Below, piece after piece: positions 32,326 through 41,076 of a stretch of DNA of 64,000 nt. Location: positions 11,753 through 75,752 of the forward strand of contig FR889116.1 in NCBI GenBank assembly GCA_000436835.1. Direction: 5' to 3'. Under the pieces are notes generated by a model that saw nothing but the letters and a program-made list of their open reading frames with translations, was not told the origin of the DNA and made no database searches. The DNA is from Eubacterium sp. CAG:251 (lineage in GTDB: Bacteria > Bacillota > Clostridia > Oscillospirales > Acutalibacteraceae). The translations under genes and the position numbers were made by a program. Numbering within the stretch: position 1 is the stretch's first letter; every line of letters starts with the position of its first letter.

Positions 32326-34325
32326 TTACTAGTTATTGCATTAGTAAGTTTATCAACAGTTTCTTTACTTTTTTCTTCTGAACTTAATTTAATTTTTGAT
32401 ATTATTTCATCTCTGTCCAGTTTCAATTTATCCAAACAAAAACTATGGCTAATCTCAAAACTCTTAAATACATCATCCCATGTAAGTGCATAAATCTCGT
32501 AATTCTCTGTAATATTGACTAATCCAAGCTTGCCTCGATCTTTGAATGTGTCATATTTTGCTTTTACATCATCATCGACTTCCTTACAAACAGCAATAAA
32601 CTTCCATCTTCTGTGTATGCCATTGAATGGAGAATTACGACGCACATAATCCATATAGTCCTCAATTTGTCTCAATACAGTCTTGGTCAATGGGACTTTA
32701 GGTGCTTTTAATTCAACAACAATATTTTCTTCAATTGCAGTTTCATGTGAATTTTCTGTTTTGCGAGAACCACATAAAAATATATCCATTCGTCTATTTA
32801 ATTCTTGATCCGAATCCAATTTTGAATCAGGTTTGCTTGCTCCATAGAGTATATTTAAGTATCCCTCAAGAGCTCGTGTCATGGTTTTATCTGCACTTGC
32901 AAGGTTATATTTTTCTCCAAAAAGCCAGTAGTTTTGCTCAACGATTTTTTGAATATGATCACGCTCATTTGTGAATTTATCTAAATCATATATCAATGTT
33001 TTTAATGTTTCAATTATTCTGTATCGGTTTTCAATAAAACTGATTGTTTCAATAATATTTTCTAATTGTGTTTTGTTAAGTATACTTGCAAATTGTTTGC
33101 GCTGTTCTGTTGATAAATTAACAATTTGATTTATTATGTCAAGTACACTTTCTCTTTCTTCCGATGACAATAACAAATTTAAAAATGCTAGTAATGATTT
33201 TTCCTGAACTTCTTTGAGTTTATAAAAGATTCTTGGCTCAGCACAGTATAATGCTTTTGTTACAGTTTTCAAATCATTTTTTCTATATTGACCGTAAATA
33301 TCACTTGAAAACACCGGAAATGTTTTTCTTTCATCAATCATTTTTTCAATTTCGGTATCAGCTTTTCCGGACATATAGATATCAATTTTTCTTGAAATCA
33401 AATCTAAAACAATTTTATTGAGTTCTTTGATTATTCCTTGTCCATCATCTGGTCCACCAAATGTCATTTGAGGTGAATCAATTTTTTCAACATCTAATTT
33501 ATTAAAGAAGTTAGATTTGATAAATACGCTATGATTAAAATCAATAGTATTTCTGTTATATGTTGTTGTGTTTTTTCCTTTAATTGAATTATTATCATCT
33601 AAATAATAACAACAGAATTTTTCTTTAATTTTAGCATTCCAAACAATTAGATTAATTTTAAAATCATGTCCAAAAATATTTACATTAATTTCTTCACTTA
33701 AATTTGTATTAATGTATGAAGAATAATCTAATACTTGACCATTAACATGTAAACTTGTATTTTTATTTAAGTAAAGATACCATGCAAATTCAGTCAACAA
33801 ATAATTTGTAAACTCTTCTGATTGCAAATCATTTAAATCAAAACCAAAAACATTCAATAATGTAGCAATTGTACCTGTACCTTTAATAGTAGGTTGTGGT
33901 TCACTACAATCAATAAACTCTTTGCTTGAATCAGATAAACTTAACTCATATTCATAATTTGTTTGAGTTTCAGTATCAGAATAAACAGTTTTCCACAGAA
34001 CATCAGAAGCACAACACATAAAAGAAAAACGTCCCTTTCCTTTATTTGCTTTAGATTTTGCTTTAAGTGATAAAGAATTTTTTTGTGATGCTAGAAAAGT
34101 TCCAAATGTATTGTCAAGATTATTGAAATTAATTCCATCACCATTATCTGCAATAGATATAATATCACCACCATCTAACTGGTTGTGTTTCCATTCTAAT
34201 TCAACATTCTTAGCATTTGCTTCAAAACCATTCCAAATGTATTCACAAATAGCCTCTTTATAATCTTTAGTTATGCCAGAGGTCTCAATGCTTTGGTTTT
34301 TTACACTTAATGGAATCCTTCTCAT
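32313..34325 (-). CDS. GHKL ATPase - PD-(D/E)XK nuclease fusion (candidate defence protein)
   Basis: A 670-residue protein. The N-terminus is an Hsp90/MORC-like GHKL ATPase: AICEYIWNGFEANA (Glu28, Asn32), IADNGDGI (Asp60) and GKGRFSF (about 95-101). A middle helical region follows. The C-terminal domain (about 460-620) has the PD-(D/E)XK pattern RRMDIFLCG (Asp514) and IVVELKAPKVPL (Glu538, Lys540), followed by QIEDYMDYV. This is close to Shedu/DUF4263-type nucleases. Single-gene ATPase-nuclease proteins on mobile elements usually protect against phage or plasmids. It is encoded next to attR. Confidence 0.8.
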   Translation of the reverse strand: MRRIPLSVKNQSIETSGITKDYKEAICEYIWNGFEANAKNVELEWKHNQLDGGDIISIADNGDGINFNNLDNTFGTFLASQKNSLSLKAKSKANKGKGRFSFMCCASDVLWKTVYSDTETQTNYEYELSLSDSSKEFIDCSEPQPTIKGTGTIATLLNVFGFDLNDLQSEEFTNYLLTEFAWYLYLNKNTSLHVNGQVLDYSSYINTNLSEEINVNIFGHDFKINLIVWNAKIKEKFCCYYLDDNNSIKGKNTTTYNRNTIDFNHSVFIKSNFFNKLDVEKIDSPQMTFGGPDDGQGIIKELNKIVLDLISRKIDIYMSGKADTEIEKMIDERKTFPVFSSDIYGQYRKNDLKTVTKALYCAEPRIFYKLKEVQEKSLLAFLNLLLSSEERESVLDIINQIVNLSTEQRKQFASILNKTQLENIIETISFIENRYRIIETLKTLIYDLDKFTNERDHIQKIVEQNYWLFGEKYNLASADKTMTRALEGYLNILYGASKPDSKLDSDQELNRRMDIFLCGSRKTENSHETAIEENIVVELKAPKVPLTKTVLRQIEDYMDYVRRNSPFNGIHRRWKFIAVCKEVDDDVKAKYDTFKDRGKLGLVNITENYEIYALTWDDVFKSFEISHSFCLDKLKLDRDEIISKIKLSSEEKSKETVDKLTNAITSNSED

Positions 34326-34425
34326 TCTTCATTCTCCTTATAGGTCATAACTTCATTATAGATTACATTATTATATGTGTCAAACAAAAAGTTAATATTC
34401 ATCAAATTTGGGCCTATTTATAAAC

Positions 34426-34470
34426 AAAAAATCCGAACACACCATCTTTGATGATGAAGTTCGGATTTTT
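34426..34470 (-). terminator. Terminator at the right end of the element
   Basis: AAAAATCCGAAC / GTTCGGATTTTT hairpin just after the tRNA-Pro(CGG) CCA on the minus strand. It replaces the original tRNA terminator now at 18899-18930. Confidence 0.85.
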
Positions 34471-34476
34471 CTTGTT

Positions 34477-34488
34477 TGGTCGAGGTGA
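34477..34488. other. attR core (12 bp)
   Basis: TGGTCGAGGTGA, the reverse complement of the tRNA-Pro(CGG) 3' end including CCA; identical to attL. Confidence 0.75.
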
Positions 34489-34553
34489 CAAGACTTGAAC
34501 TTGCGGCCTCTGCGTCCCGAACGCAGCGCTCTACCAAGCTGAGCTACACCTCG
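34477..34553 (-). tRNA. tRNA-Pro (anticodon CGG), CCA encoded; insertion site of the element
   Basis: 77 bases. Acceptor CGAGGTG/CACCTCG, D-arm with AGCTCAGCTTGG, anticodon stem CTGCG/CGCAG with loop TTCGGGA (anticodon CGG), T-arm GCAAG-TTCAAGT-CTTGT, A-CCA. The element sits directly at its 3' end and preserves a functional gene. Confidence 0.97.
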
Positions 34554-34590
34554 AAATATTAAGTTGAAGCACTGACATGCAACAAACAAG

Positions 34591-34619
34591 AGTATATACG
34601 AAAAAAAGAAAAAAGTCAA
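34591..34619 (-). promoter_or_regulatory. Promoter of tRNA-Pro(CGG)
   Basis: On the minus strand TTGACT (34619-34614), 17 bases, TATACT (34596-34591). Confidence 0.7.
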
Positions 34620-34651
34620 GAGAAATTCAACTACTTTTCAACATACAAGGC

Positions 34652-34686
34652 AAAAAGCAATGAAAGAATTTCTTCCATTGCTTTTT
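34652..34686 (-). terminator. Terminator of the phage-remnant operon
   Basis: AAAAAGCAATG / CATTGCTTTTT hairpin 17 bases after the last phage gene; symmetrical, so it can work both ways. Confidence 0.8.
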
Positions 34687-34702
34687 CATTACGTGTTAGC
34701 AC

Positions 34703-35179
34703 CTACCTTATACAAACATAGCAATATGCAACACCCGACTCATTAAGACAAACAACTTCGTTCATAATACCCTTAAGGTTTTGAGAAACTTTAAGAGTTT
34801 TTCTGTCATCTCTAAAACGCAAACCGTTTGTAGTACCAAAGGTAGAGCCGTAAGCCGTATAAATATAGTCTTTGCTATTTGGCGCATCCCAAACGTGAGG
34901 GGTAACGCCTGTCGGGAAAATAATAACTGCGCTCGGATCAAATGGGCAAGCGGTTGCAATTTCACGAACACTTTCATTATTGCCATAATAAATATTGCAA
35001 TAAACATTCGTATTCCATTTGTTTCTTTCCTCCTCAGACACGTGGCAGGACATATCGTTTTTATGGTCTATAATTTGCTTATCGATAATCAAATTATCAT
35101 TACAAAAATCTTCTCTTTTAGGTTTGTCCCCACCGAGCCAAAGATTAAGCCCTATTTCTGTTTTATTTGTGTTGCTCAT
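34703..35179 (-). CDS. Phage tail-fibre-like protein
   Basis: A 158-residue protein. HKNDMSCHVSEEERNKWN matches the H-x2-D-x3-H-V-x2-x-E-R-x2-W motif of phage tail fibres and collars. The rest is beta-rich. It is much shorter than normal tail fibres, so it is probably a truncated or minimal form. It is last in the baseplate operon and overlaps the previous gene by 4 bases. Confidence 0.7.
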   Translation of the reverse strand: MSNTNKTEIGLNLWLGGDKPKREDFCNDNLIIDKQIIDHKNDMSCHVSEEERNKWNTNVYCNIYYGNNESVREIATACPFDPSAVIIFPTGVTPHVWDAPNSKDYIYTAYGSTFGTTNGLRFRDDRKTLKVSQNLKGIMNEVVCLNESGVAYCYVCIR

Positions 35180-35739
35180 TGTGCACCTCCTAAACTGTCT
35201 ATAAAATTAAATGATATTTTTGCAATTTTGTCCCAATCGTCTGCATTATAATCAAGCGCATCAAGCGCATCGAAATCATAAATGCTCTCATTCGCCTGCA
35301 TAACAACACCGGGACAAATATATTTTTCAAAATAAGAAATATTTTTTAAAACTTGCGATAAAAAAGACTCTTTACTGCCGCCGGCAGAAAAAACAAAATT
35401 CGATACGCTAAACGTCATATTTTTATCAAAAGTTTTCAAACATTCCTCTTTAAATTCATCATATTTATATTTAACAAAACCTTGCGATAAGCCTTTTTGA
35501 ACATTCTCATAGTTAATCGCATCCAAATCGAGTAAATCGCACATCATTTTAATGCCGTAATTTTTAGCCGAATCAAAAAACACTTCAGAAAGTATTTTAT
35601 CAAAATATTCTTCCACAAGCGTCATTCCCGCATCAACAGCTTTAATCATGGCATAATTGAATCCGTTTCTTCTTACATTCAAATTAAGCGCAGACAAAAG
35701 CGACGAAAGCCTGTAAATGCATGTATTGCTAACATTCAT
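35176..35739 (-). CDS. Phage baseplate/tail protein, YmfQ/XkdU-like
   Basis: 187 residues starting at MNVSNTCIY (35739); a longer frame would run into the baseplate J gene. Its position directly after the gpJ/XkdT homologue and its general size fit YmfQ/XkdU (DUF2313) tail proteins. Sequence similarity is weak to the eye, so the call depends mainly on order. Overlaps the baseplate J gene by 11 bases. Confidence 0.6.
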   Translation of the reverse strand: MNVSNTCIYRLSSLLSALNLNVRRNGFNYAMIKAVDAGMTLVEEYFDKILSEVFFDSAKNYGIKMMCDLLDLDAINYENVQKGLSQGFVKYKYDEFKEECLKTFDKNMTFSVSNFVFSAGGSKESFLSQVLKNISYFEKYICPGVVMQANESIYDFDALDALDYNADDWDKIAKISFNFIDSLGGAQ

Positions 35740-36799
35740 AAAGTTCGACCTCCAAATTGTCAAGAAGAATATAGCCGTCGCCGTCGCAAAGAATACAATC
35801 GCCCAAAACATTTGTTCCGCTTATTTCAACGCTTTGAACGCTGTCGATTTTCAGCGCCGCCTTTCTAATCTCATCAAGTGAAATATTATAGTTTATTTTA
35901 TTGCGTGTTAAAATTTCATAAATGTTATCATATATTTCTTGCTTTTGTGACGCCTCATCAGAAATACTGTCAACATTAGCCTTGACCTTTATCGATACAT
36001 GCGTCTTTTTGGCATACTCAATATGAATTTTAACACCAAACAGTTCAATTTGCGGAAATGCTTTTTTGATGCCTTCCAATTCTTCACTCGTGAGTTCTCC
36101 GGGGCAAGAAACAATTACCCTTACGCTTCCGGGGGTGTCGCTTTGCTTTATTGAGCAATCTTTAATATTGCCAATGTTTTTAATTTCAAGTTCAATTGAA
36201 CTTTTATTAAAATAATTAAGCGGAATTTTAAATGTTGACATAATTCTTTTTCTAAACGAGCCGTCGCTTTCGTCATCGCTTCCGCCTGTTATCGGATACG
36301 CATTAAACGCATATTCAATCCCCGACGGAGGATTAACAAGAGTCAGTAAATTGTCGCCCTCTAAGTTGTATTTTTCTCCGTTTCCCAAAGCGGTACATGA
36401 AACCGATATACTTGTATTGCCCGCTTTAAGAATAACCGTTTCATCTGTTGAATACTGAATAAGCGGATAATTCGGTTTTGAGCAAACAGTTCCCTTTTCA
36501 ATAACTATATCGCTTGCAATTGCTTCATTAATGCCAAATGTAAGCGTACCCTTTGCTTTAGTACCGAGCTTTCTTTTGCAATCACGCAACGCACCGTGAC
36601 GGTCAAGATACTCTCCCGTTGCAGTTTGAACAAACGCTTGCTTTAAAATAAAATCGCCGTAGCATGACAAGCCGTAAAGTTCGCTTGCAATTGCTTCAAG
36701 CTTTTTTTCATCAATAGAATTTTCAGCAATTTCCCTGCCAATTTCTTTATTGTAAGCAGCTTTCATATTCTGCAAAATTTCATTATATGTAGACTTCAT
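35729..36799 (-). CDS. Baseplate J / gp47-like protein (XkdT type)
   Basis: A 356-residue baseplate wedge protein. The start (ILQNMKAAYNKEIGREIAENS), the ASELYGLSCYGDFILKQAF segment, ATGEYLDRHGALRDCKR and VNPPSGIEYAFNAYPITGGSDDESD are characteristic of the gpJ/gp47/XkdT family. Start and end overlap its neighbours by 4 and 11 bases. Confidence 0.9.
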   Translation of the reverse strand: MKSTYNEILQNMKAAYNKEIGREIAENSIDEKKLEAIASELYGLSCYGDFILKQAFVQTATGEYLDRHGALRDCKRKLGTKAKGTLTFGINEAIASDIVIEKGTVCSKPNYPLIQYSTDETVILKAGNTSISVSCTALGNGEKYNLEGDNLLTLVNPPSGIEYAFNAYPITGGSDDESDGSFRKRIMSTFKIPLNYFNKSSIELEIKNIGNIKDCSIKQSDTPGSVRVIVSCPGELTSEELEGIKKAFPQIELFGVKIHIEYAKKTHVSIKVKANVDSISDEASQKQEIYDNIYEILTRNKINYNISLDEIRKAALKIDSVQSVEISGTNVLGDCILCDGDGYILLDNLEVELYEC

Positions 36800-37071
36800 A
36801 TTACAACGTACACCTGCCTTTCCTCATTATTAATAAGAACATCAACTGTAATTAAATTATCGTTTTTGGTATATGTAACATTTTTAACATATACCCCGTC
36901 AAGCTTTGATAAAGCCATTCTGATAAACGACAGCATAAGCCTTTCGTTTCCTTTTGCCTCGTGTATTCTGCTGCCGAAATTTTTGTCGGGATAGAATTCT
37001 CCTTTTTCGCAATAAACAGCCGAGCGGCACAAATTAATAATATCGGTTGTTTTTTCATTAATATCACTCAA
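36796..37071 (-). CDS. Baseplate wedge protein, gp25/XkdS-like
   Basis: A 91-residue protein. YPDKNFGSRIHEAKGNERLMLSFIRMAL matches the gp25/GPW fold seen in T4 gp25, P2 W and XkdS (DUF2634). It overlaps the gpJ gene by 4 bases, the standard W-J order. Confidence 0.8.
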   Translation of the reverse strand: MSDINEKTTDIINLCRSAVYCEKGEFYPDKNFGSRIHEAKGNERLMLSFIRMALSKLDGVYVKNVTYTKNDNLITVDVLINNEERQVYVVI

Positions 37072-37087
37072 TAATTTTGCCCTCCTT

Positions 37088-37417
37088 TTATATAACCAAT
37101 CCGTTTATCACTATGCTTCCGTCATTTTTGAGGTGAATATATGCACCGGAAAGAGACATGATTTTGATTTCTCCGTATTCAACATTTGAACTGTCGTTTT
37201 CAACTCCTATGCAAACCTGCTCTCCTCCGCCTTGAGTAAGCAAAAGCCTTTCACCCTTAGGTATACAAAAATTGTAGCCGTAAGGAGAGTAAAAATTAAC
37301 ATTTCTTTCAACGCCTGTTGAAGTTGCCTCAACAGCACCGTTTGAGCTCATAGTAACCTTACCGCATTCAACAGCAGGCACTTTTTGTTCTTTAATAATC
37401 TGCTTGCTAATCCACAT
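37088..37417 (-). CDS. Baseplate spike/assembly protein V-like (XkdR position)
   Basis: A 109-residue beta-rich protein. Features such as YSPYGYNFCIPKGERLLLTQGG and the repeat-like end IKIMSLSGAYIHLKNDGSIVINGL resemble the OB-fold and short beta-helix of gpV-like spikes. It lies between the hub (XkdQ-like) and gp25 genes and overlaps the hub gene. Confidence 0.65.
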   Translation of the reverse strand: MWISKQIIKEQKVPAVECGKVTMSSNGAVEATSTGVERNVNFYSPYGYNFCIPKGERLLLTQGGGEQVCIGVENDSSNVEYGEIKIMSLSGAYIHLKNDGSIVINGLVI

Positions 37418-38351
37418 AATTTACCTCCGAGATATCGATATTTTTTCTTAAAATAAGCTTTGTGTGCTCAGCGTTTTCATCAATGGAATAAACCTTCTCA
37501 AAAAGCAGATAATCATTAAAATCACCAAGTTTACCGCTGTAATCAAACCGCTGTAAAAGCTCGCTTTCAACATAACCTTTAAGCGTTATTTCAAGGCGCT
37601 TATAATCCTTGAACGAATCTTTGAGCATTTTAGAAATTTTATAATTTCTCTGCCAACTCGGAAGCGCCGCAAGATTTACATATCTTTGCCTTGAAAATCC
37701 TAATTTTTCAGCAAGCTGCGAATAGGTGTGGCAATCGTAAAGATACGAAAATTCCTTTTTATAATTAACTGCCGAAATCGGTTCGCTTCGATTTATTATG
37801 CTTTTTGCCGAAATCACTGAAAAATCATTAAGGCTTAATATATTTTCGCTCGGTTTCAACATAAAAATTTCATTATCGGCATTAATCCTTATTGAATTGC
37901 CGGTAATTGTTGAAACAAGCAAATTGATAGCACCGTAAAGCGAGGAGCCGCTTGAAACTTCATATTTTTTAAACGTGCAAATATCGTCAAGCTTATAAGA
38001 AAAGCCGAACGGTTTTGCATAAGCGTCAAACAGACTTTGAGCACTCGGACGATTATATGTATAAGCGAAAGCATCGTTGTCAACCAAAAGGCAGGCACTT
38101 GAACGAGCATAAATATATGTTTCAAATCCTCTTTCATCAGCAGTTGTCCTCTGGCAATCGCAATAGCCGTTAAATATAAGTTTGTTATTTTTATAAACAT
38201 ATACTCTCTCAATTTCATCAAGCGATTTGCCGCCGATAATTTTAATGCTTAGACTGTCGCAAGCAACCTCTGCCGTCTGTGTTAAAACGGCTGAAACAAT
38301 ACCGCTTGGTATTATTTTATTTCCCAACGTTGTCACTAAAACAATTTTCAT
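37407..38351 (-). CDS. Baseplate hub protein, XkdQ/gpD-like
   Basis: A 314-residue protein that probably corresponds to T4 gp27 / P2 D (late control gene D) and XkdQ of PBSX. Typical are the beta-rich start, SLSIKIIGGKSLDEIERVYVYKNN, and the middle SAQSLFDAYAKPFGFSY. Neighbouring genes are LysM (upstream, 4-base overlap) and spike (downstream). Confidence 0.75.
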   Translation of the reverse strand: MKIVLVTTLGNKIIPSGIVSAVLTQTAEVACDSLSIKIIGGKSLDEIERVYVYKNNKLIFNGYCDCQRTTADERGFETYIYARSSACLLVDNDAFAYTYNRPSAQSLFDAYAKPFGFSYKLDDICTFKKYEVSSGSSLYGAINLLVSTITGNSIRINADNEIFMLKPSENILSLNDFSVISAKSIINRSEPISAVNYKKEFSYLYDCHTYSQLAEKLGFSRQRYVNLAALPSWQRNYKISKMLKDSFKDYKRLEITLKGYVESELLQRFDYSGKLGDFNDYLLFEKVYSIDENAEHTKLILRKNIDISEVNYVD

Positions 38352-38863
38352 CTCAGCTTCACCCGATCACCTTTCTTTATTGAAAACGGACTTTCTATAT
38401 CATTTAATTGCATAATTTCGTCAACACTCATATTTGCCCTTGCCGCAATATCAAAAGCATTATCCCCGTCGTATGCAACAATATAATCGAGAGGAGCAAT
38501 TTCCTTTTTATCATCACACACCTGAGTAAACTCAAATTCATACTCGATTTTACCAAGCGTTGCACTTGAATCATACTTAAACTCGGTAAAAATTGCCTCA
38601 ATAGGATAAAGCGACGGGCAATGAAGTTCGCCTGCGCCTCCCTGCCTTAAAAGATATGACAGACGAGCGCATTTTTCGTCTGCATCGTCTGAGAAAAAAG
38701 TGCCCTTTCCTTTAACGATAATCGGTTTTTGTGATATATCCTGAGTAATTCCTTTTCCGTCATAGACAGAAGTGTTTGAAACATCACGAGAGGTAATAAC
38801 CTGAATATATGACGGATTTGTATCAAACACAAAATCCTTAAATCTCATTTTAAATTCTTTCAT
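38348..38863 (-). CDS. LysM-domain tail protein (XkdP-like)
   Basis: A 171-residue protein. The N-terminal 115 residues form a domain seen before the LysM in XkdP-type proteins. The C-terminal 45 residues are one LysM module (YIVAYDGDNAFDIAARANMSVDEIMQLN ... KKGDRVKL). In PBSX this gene follows the tape-measure gene; here no tape measure is present. Overlaps the hub gene by 4 bases. Confidence 0.8.
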   Translation of the reverse strand: MKEFKMRFKDFVFDTNPSYIQVITSRDVSNTSVYDGKGITQDISQKPIIVKGKGTFFSDDADEKCARLSYLLRQGGAGELHCPSLYPIEAIFTEFKYDSSATLGKIEYEFEFTQVCDDKKEIAPLDYIVAYDGDNAFDIAARANMSVDEIMQLNDIESPFSIKKGDRVKLR

Positions 38864-38949
38864 TATTCACCTGCGGATTTATCATATTGATTTTTATCAA
38901 GACGGATAATTTCGCTTATATTTTCCGCCTGTTCATATTCCTCATTCAC
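38863..38949 (-). CDS. 28-aa acidic peptide frame at the site of missing tail genes
   Basis: A GTG start with GGAGG 8 bases upstream, and a stop that overlaps the next ATG (TAATG). The product is VNEEYEQAENISEIIRLDKN plus eight residues. It stands where sheath, tube, chaperone and tape-measure genes are expected. It may be a remnant of one of them or a small real gene. Confidence 0.45.
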   Translation of the reverse strand: MNEEYEQAENISEIIRLDKNQYDKSAGE

Positions 38950-39349
38950 CGCTTTCACCTCCGAAATCAATATTTGTGCCGAATGAAAAATAGCCGTTAA
39001 GCCTATATCCCTTGGCTTGCTTTACATATTCAAGAGGCTGTGCTTTTATTGAAGTAATATTAAATTTTTGGCTTACCCTGCAAATATTTAAAAACACATC
39101 CTTTGCAAAAGCAGAATTATTTTTCTCGGTGAATATACCGACCTTAATTTTGACATTTGCATATTTTGTATCATCGCCAAGCTCTATCGGCGTAATTTCC
39201 ATCTCGTCAAGACCGACACAAACAAACGTATTTTTTATTTCACCGGCATAAGATACATTTTCAAAAGGCTTGATGATTTTAATATTTTTAAAAAAATAAT
39301 CAGCTTTAAGAGCTTTTGCAAAGGTGATTATAAAATCATTAATATTCAT
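38942..39349 (-). CDS. Phage head-tail completion protein (XkdJ-like position)
   Basis: A 135-residue protein encoded between the neck genes and the tail region. It has mixed alpha/beta content and an ending SFGTNIDFGGESGE. It has no motif I know; order and size suggest a tail-terminator or XkdJ-like protein. Overlaps the gene before it by 11 bases. Confidence 0.6.
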   Translation of the reverse strand: MNINDFIITFAKALKADYFFKNIKIIKPFENVSYAGEIKNTFVCVGLDEMEITPIELGDDTKYANVKIKVGIFTEKNNSAFAKDVFLNICRVSQKFNITSIKAQPLEYVKQAKGYRLNGYFSFGTNIDFGGESGE

Positions 39350-39695
39350 CGTATTCCGCCTCCTTAATTTCTCTTAAAATGCCTGTATAATAAATAACCT
39401 CGTCGTTTATTTTCACTGCATTTTTTCTCAAAAATTTATACTTGCCCGACGAAGTTTGCAAATATCCGTTATCGCTTATTTCCATAACATTGTGCGTTTT
39501 CGGACCAAGATACAAATAATATCTCGCTTCATTTATTCCAAGTTCTGTAACATCATCGTCAAATGCACTGCTCTTTTTTCGCCACAAGGGATTTACGGTG
39601 CATTTAAACGGCATTGAGTTCCATTCTCCGTCATAAAGCGTTGCCTCAATTCCGATTTTATCAAGATGATTTTTTATAATATATCCGCTTCTCAT
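39339..39695 (-). CDS. Phage neck/head-tail protein (XkdI/H-like position)
   Basis: 118 residues from the ATG at 39695, which follows the upstream stop within TAATATG. Beta-rich (EATLYDGEWNSMPFKCTVNPLWRKK). No family recognised; assigned by place between the connector and the completion gene. Confidence 0.6.
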   Translation of the reverse strand: MRSGYIIKNHLDKIGIEATLYDGEWNSMPFKCTVNPLWRKKSSAFDDDVTELGINEARYYLYLGPKTHNVMEISDNGYLQTSSGKYKFLRKNAVKINDEVIYYTGILREIKEAEYDEY

Positions 39696-39696
39696 A

Positions 39697-40053
39697 TTAC
39701 ACCGCCTCAAAAGCAAAATGATTGTTTTTAATCAGCGAGGCACACTGTTCAAGAGCAAAATTGTATATTGCCCTTGCATTTTCAAGCGCAGAAGACGTGT
39801 CAAGCGAATATGACACATCTCCTGCCTTAAACGAAGTGATACCGTCTGACTGATTAGTAAGCATATATCGATAATAAGCCTTTGCAGCGCAAAGAAATAT
39901 TACGCAGGAATTATTTTCGTCATCACTGCTTTTTAAAAGTGAATTTATATATTCACATTCCATTTCGATAAGCGATTGATATTTTCCCGCATCTTCCTCA
40001 CTCAAAGACGAAAGAGTGATAAATTCCGCTTTAATTTTACTTAAATCAGTCAT
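39697..40053 (-). CDS. Phage head-tail connector protein (gp6/XkdH-like)
   Basis: A 118-residue, largely helical protein directly after the capsid gene, the place of gp6-like connector proteins (HK97 gp6, SPP1 gp15). LSEEDAGKYQSLIEMECEYIN and the following helices fit this fold. No catalytic motif. Confidence 0.65.
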   Translation of the reverse strand: MTDLSKIKAEFITLSSLSEEDAGKYQSLIEMECEYINSLLKSSDDENNSCVIFLCAAKAYYRYMLTNQSDGITSFKAGDVSYSLDTSSALENARAIYNFALEQCASLIKNNHFAFEAV

Positions 40054-40064
40054 AATAAATCACC

Positions 40065-41057
40065 TTATTTTGCCTTAACAAGCATAGCAACGGCATCAGG
40101 GAAAATGTTTGAGAAACCAACAATTGTAGATACTGTTGCTCTTTCAATCTGACGGTCGATAAGCTTGTCAAAATCTGTTGTAATGTCTGATGCAATTACT
40201 CTTTCAAACGCATAGTTTTTATCAATTGCAATAAGGGTATCGGAATCCATTTCCTTTAAGCAATAAACCTCTGCACCGAAAGGAGTAACCATTCTGCCTG
40301 TGCCGTGAAAATCGAGACCTGCGTTTGCGTCTCTCATTTCAGGTAATTTAAGAAGTCTTGCAAATGACTTAGGGTCAACAAGTATTGTTGTAAGATTGTA
40401 AGGCTTCATCATTGTGTAAATATCAATAAGATTATCATAAGTAAATGTATCACCGGTATATGTAATCTTATTTACGGTTGGTTTGTCAATTGTTGCAAGT
40501 GCATCGTATGCCTCATAATAAACCATATTTTCACCGATTCTGCGAAGTGTGATTGAGAAAAGGTCAAGCTTTTGGAACTTGATTGCCTCATATGATGCGG
40601 AAATCATCTTGCCGTATTTTTTAAGCTTGGTAAGCTTGTCTTTCACAGTAATCTTTACATCTGAAAATGCACTGCCCTCGGCAACATTTATAAAGTCGAC
40701 CAAATCAGTTGTATCTTCAAGCGAAATAGACCTGTAATCAAGCGAATCAATATAAGATGTGGTTGCAATGATTTTATCTACGGTGCACGCTTCTCTCATA
40801 CCGAGCTTAATAGAACGGGATACAAATTCAGGAAAAAGAGCTGCTGAATCGGAAGTTTGGAAAAACTTTGAAACAGTATCGCAGTTTTCGCCCGAAACCT
40901 TAATGTCAAATCTTTTAAGCTGACGTTCGTATGCGTCAAGGCCTTCAAGAGATGTGCCCTTGTAGTTTTCTGACGGGTCAAGTGCCTCAAGCGCCTGAGT
41001 GAAAGACTTACCTGTGGTGTATAAACTTTTTTCAATTCTAATGTTATCGTATGACAT
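40065..41057 (-). CDS. Phage major capsid protein (XkdG-like)
   Basis: A 330-residue protein. FVSRSIKLGMREACTVDKIIATT, VKDKLTKLKKYGKMISASYEAI and the C-terminal VYCLKEMDSDTLIAIDKNYAFE fit HK97-fold major capsid proteins of the PBSX/SPP1 kind. It is preceded by the protease-like gene and followed by connector genes, the normal head order. It appears full length. Confidence 0.8.
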   Translation of the reverse strand: MSYDNIRIEKSLYTTGKSFTQALEALDPSENYKGTSLEGLDAYERQLKRFDIKVSGENCDTVSKFFQTSDSAALFPEFVSRSIKLGMREACTVDKIIATTSYIDSLDYRSISLEDTTDLVDFINVAEGSAFSDVKITVKDKLTKLKKYGKMISASYEAIKFQKLDLFSITLRRIGENMVYYEAYDALATIDKPTVNKITYTGDTFTYDNLIDIYTMMKPYNLTTILVDPKSFARLLKLPEMRDANAGLDFHGTGRMVTPFGAEVYCLKEMDSDTLIAIDKNYAFERVIASDITTDFDKLIDRQIERATVSTIVGFSNIFPDAVAMLVKAK

Positions 41058-41076
41058 AAATTAATTCCTCCGTTAA

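Larger units (their letters stand above)
18931..34488. mobile_element. Integrative mobilizable element, about 15.5 kb, in tRNA-Pro(CGG)
   Basis: Bounded by direct copies of TGGTCGAGGTGA at 18931-18942 (attL) and 34477-34488 (attR). The sequence is the reverse complement of the last 12 bases of tRNA-Pro including CCA. Next to attL lies a large serine recombinase. The interior is visibly more AT-rich than its surroundings and carries mobilization genes (mobC, relaxase, candidate oriT) but no type IV secretion genes, so it should need a helper for transfer. Cargo: an agr-like signalling cassette, an ABC operon with a secreted protein, and a GHKL/nuclease protein. Confidence 0.8.
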
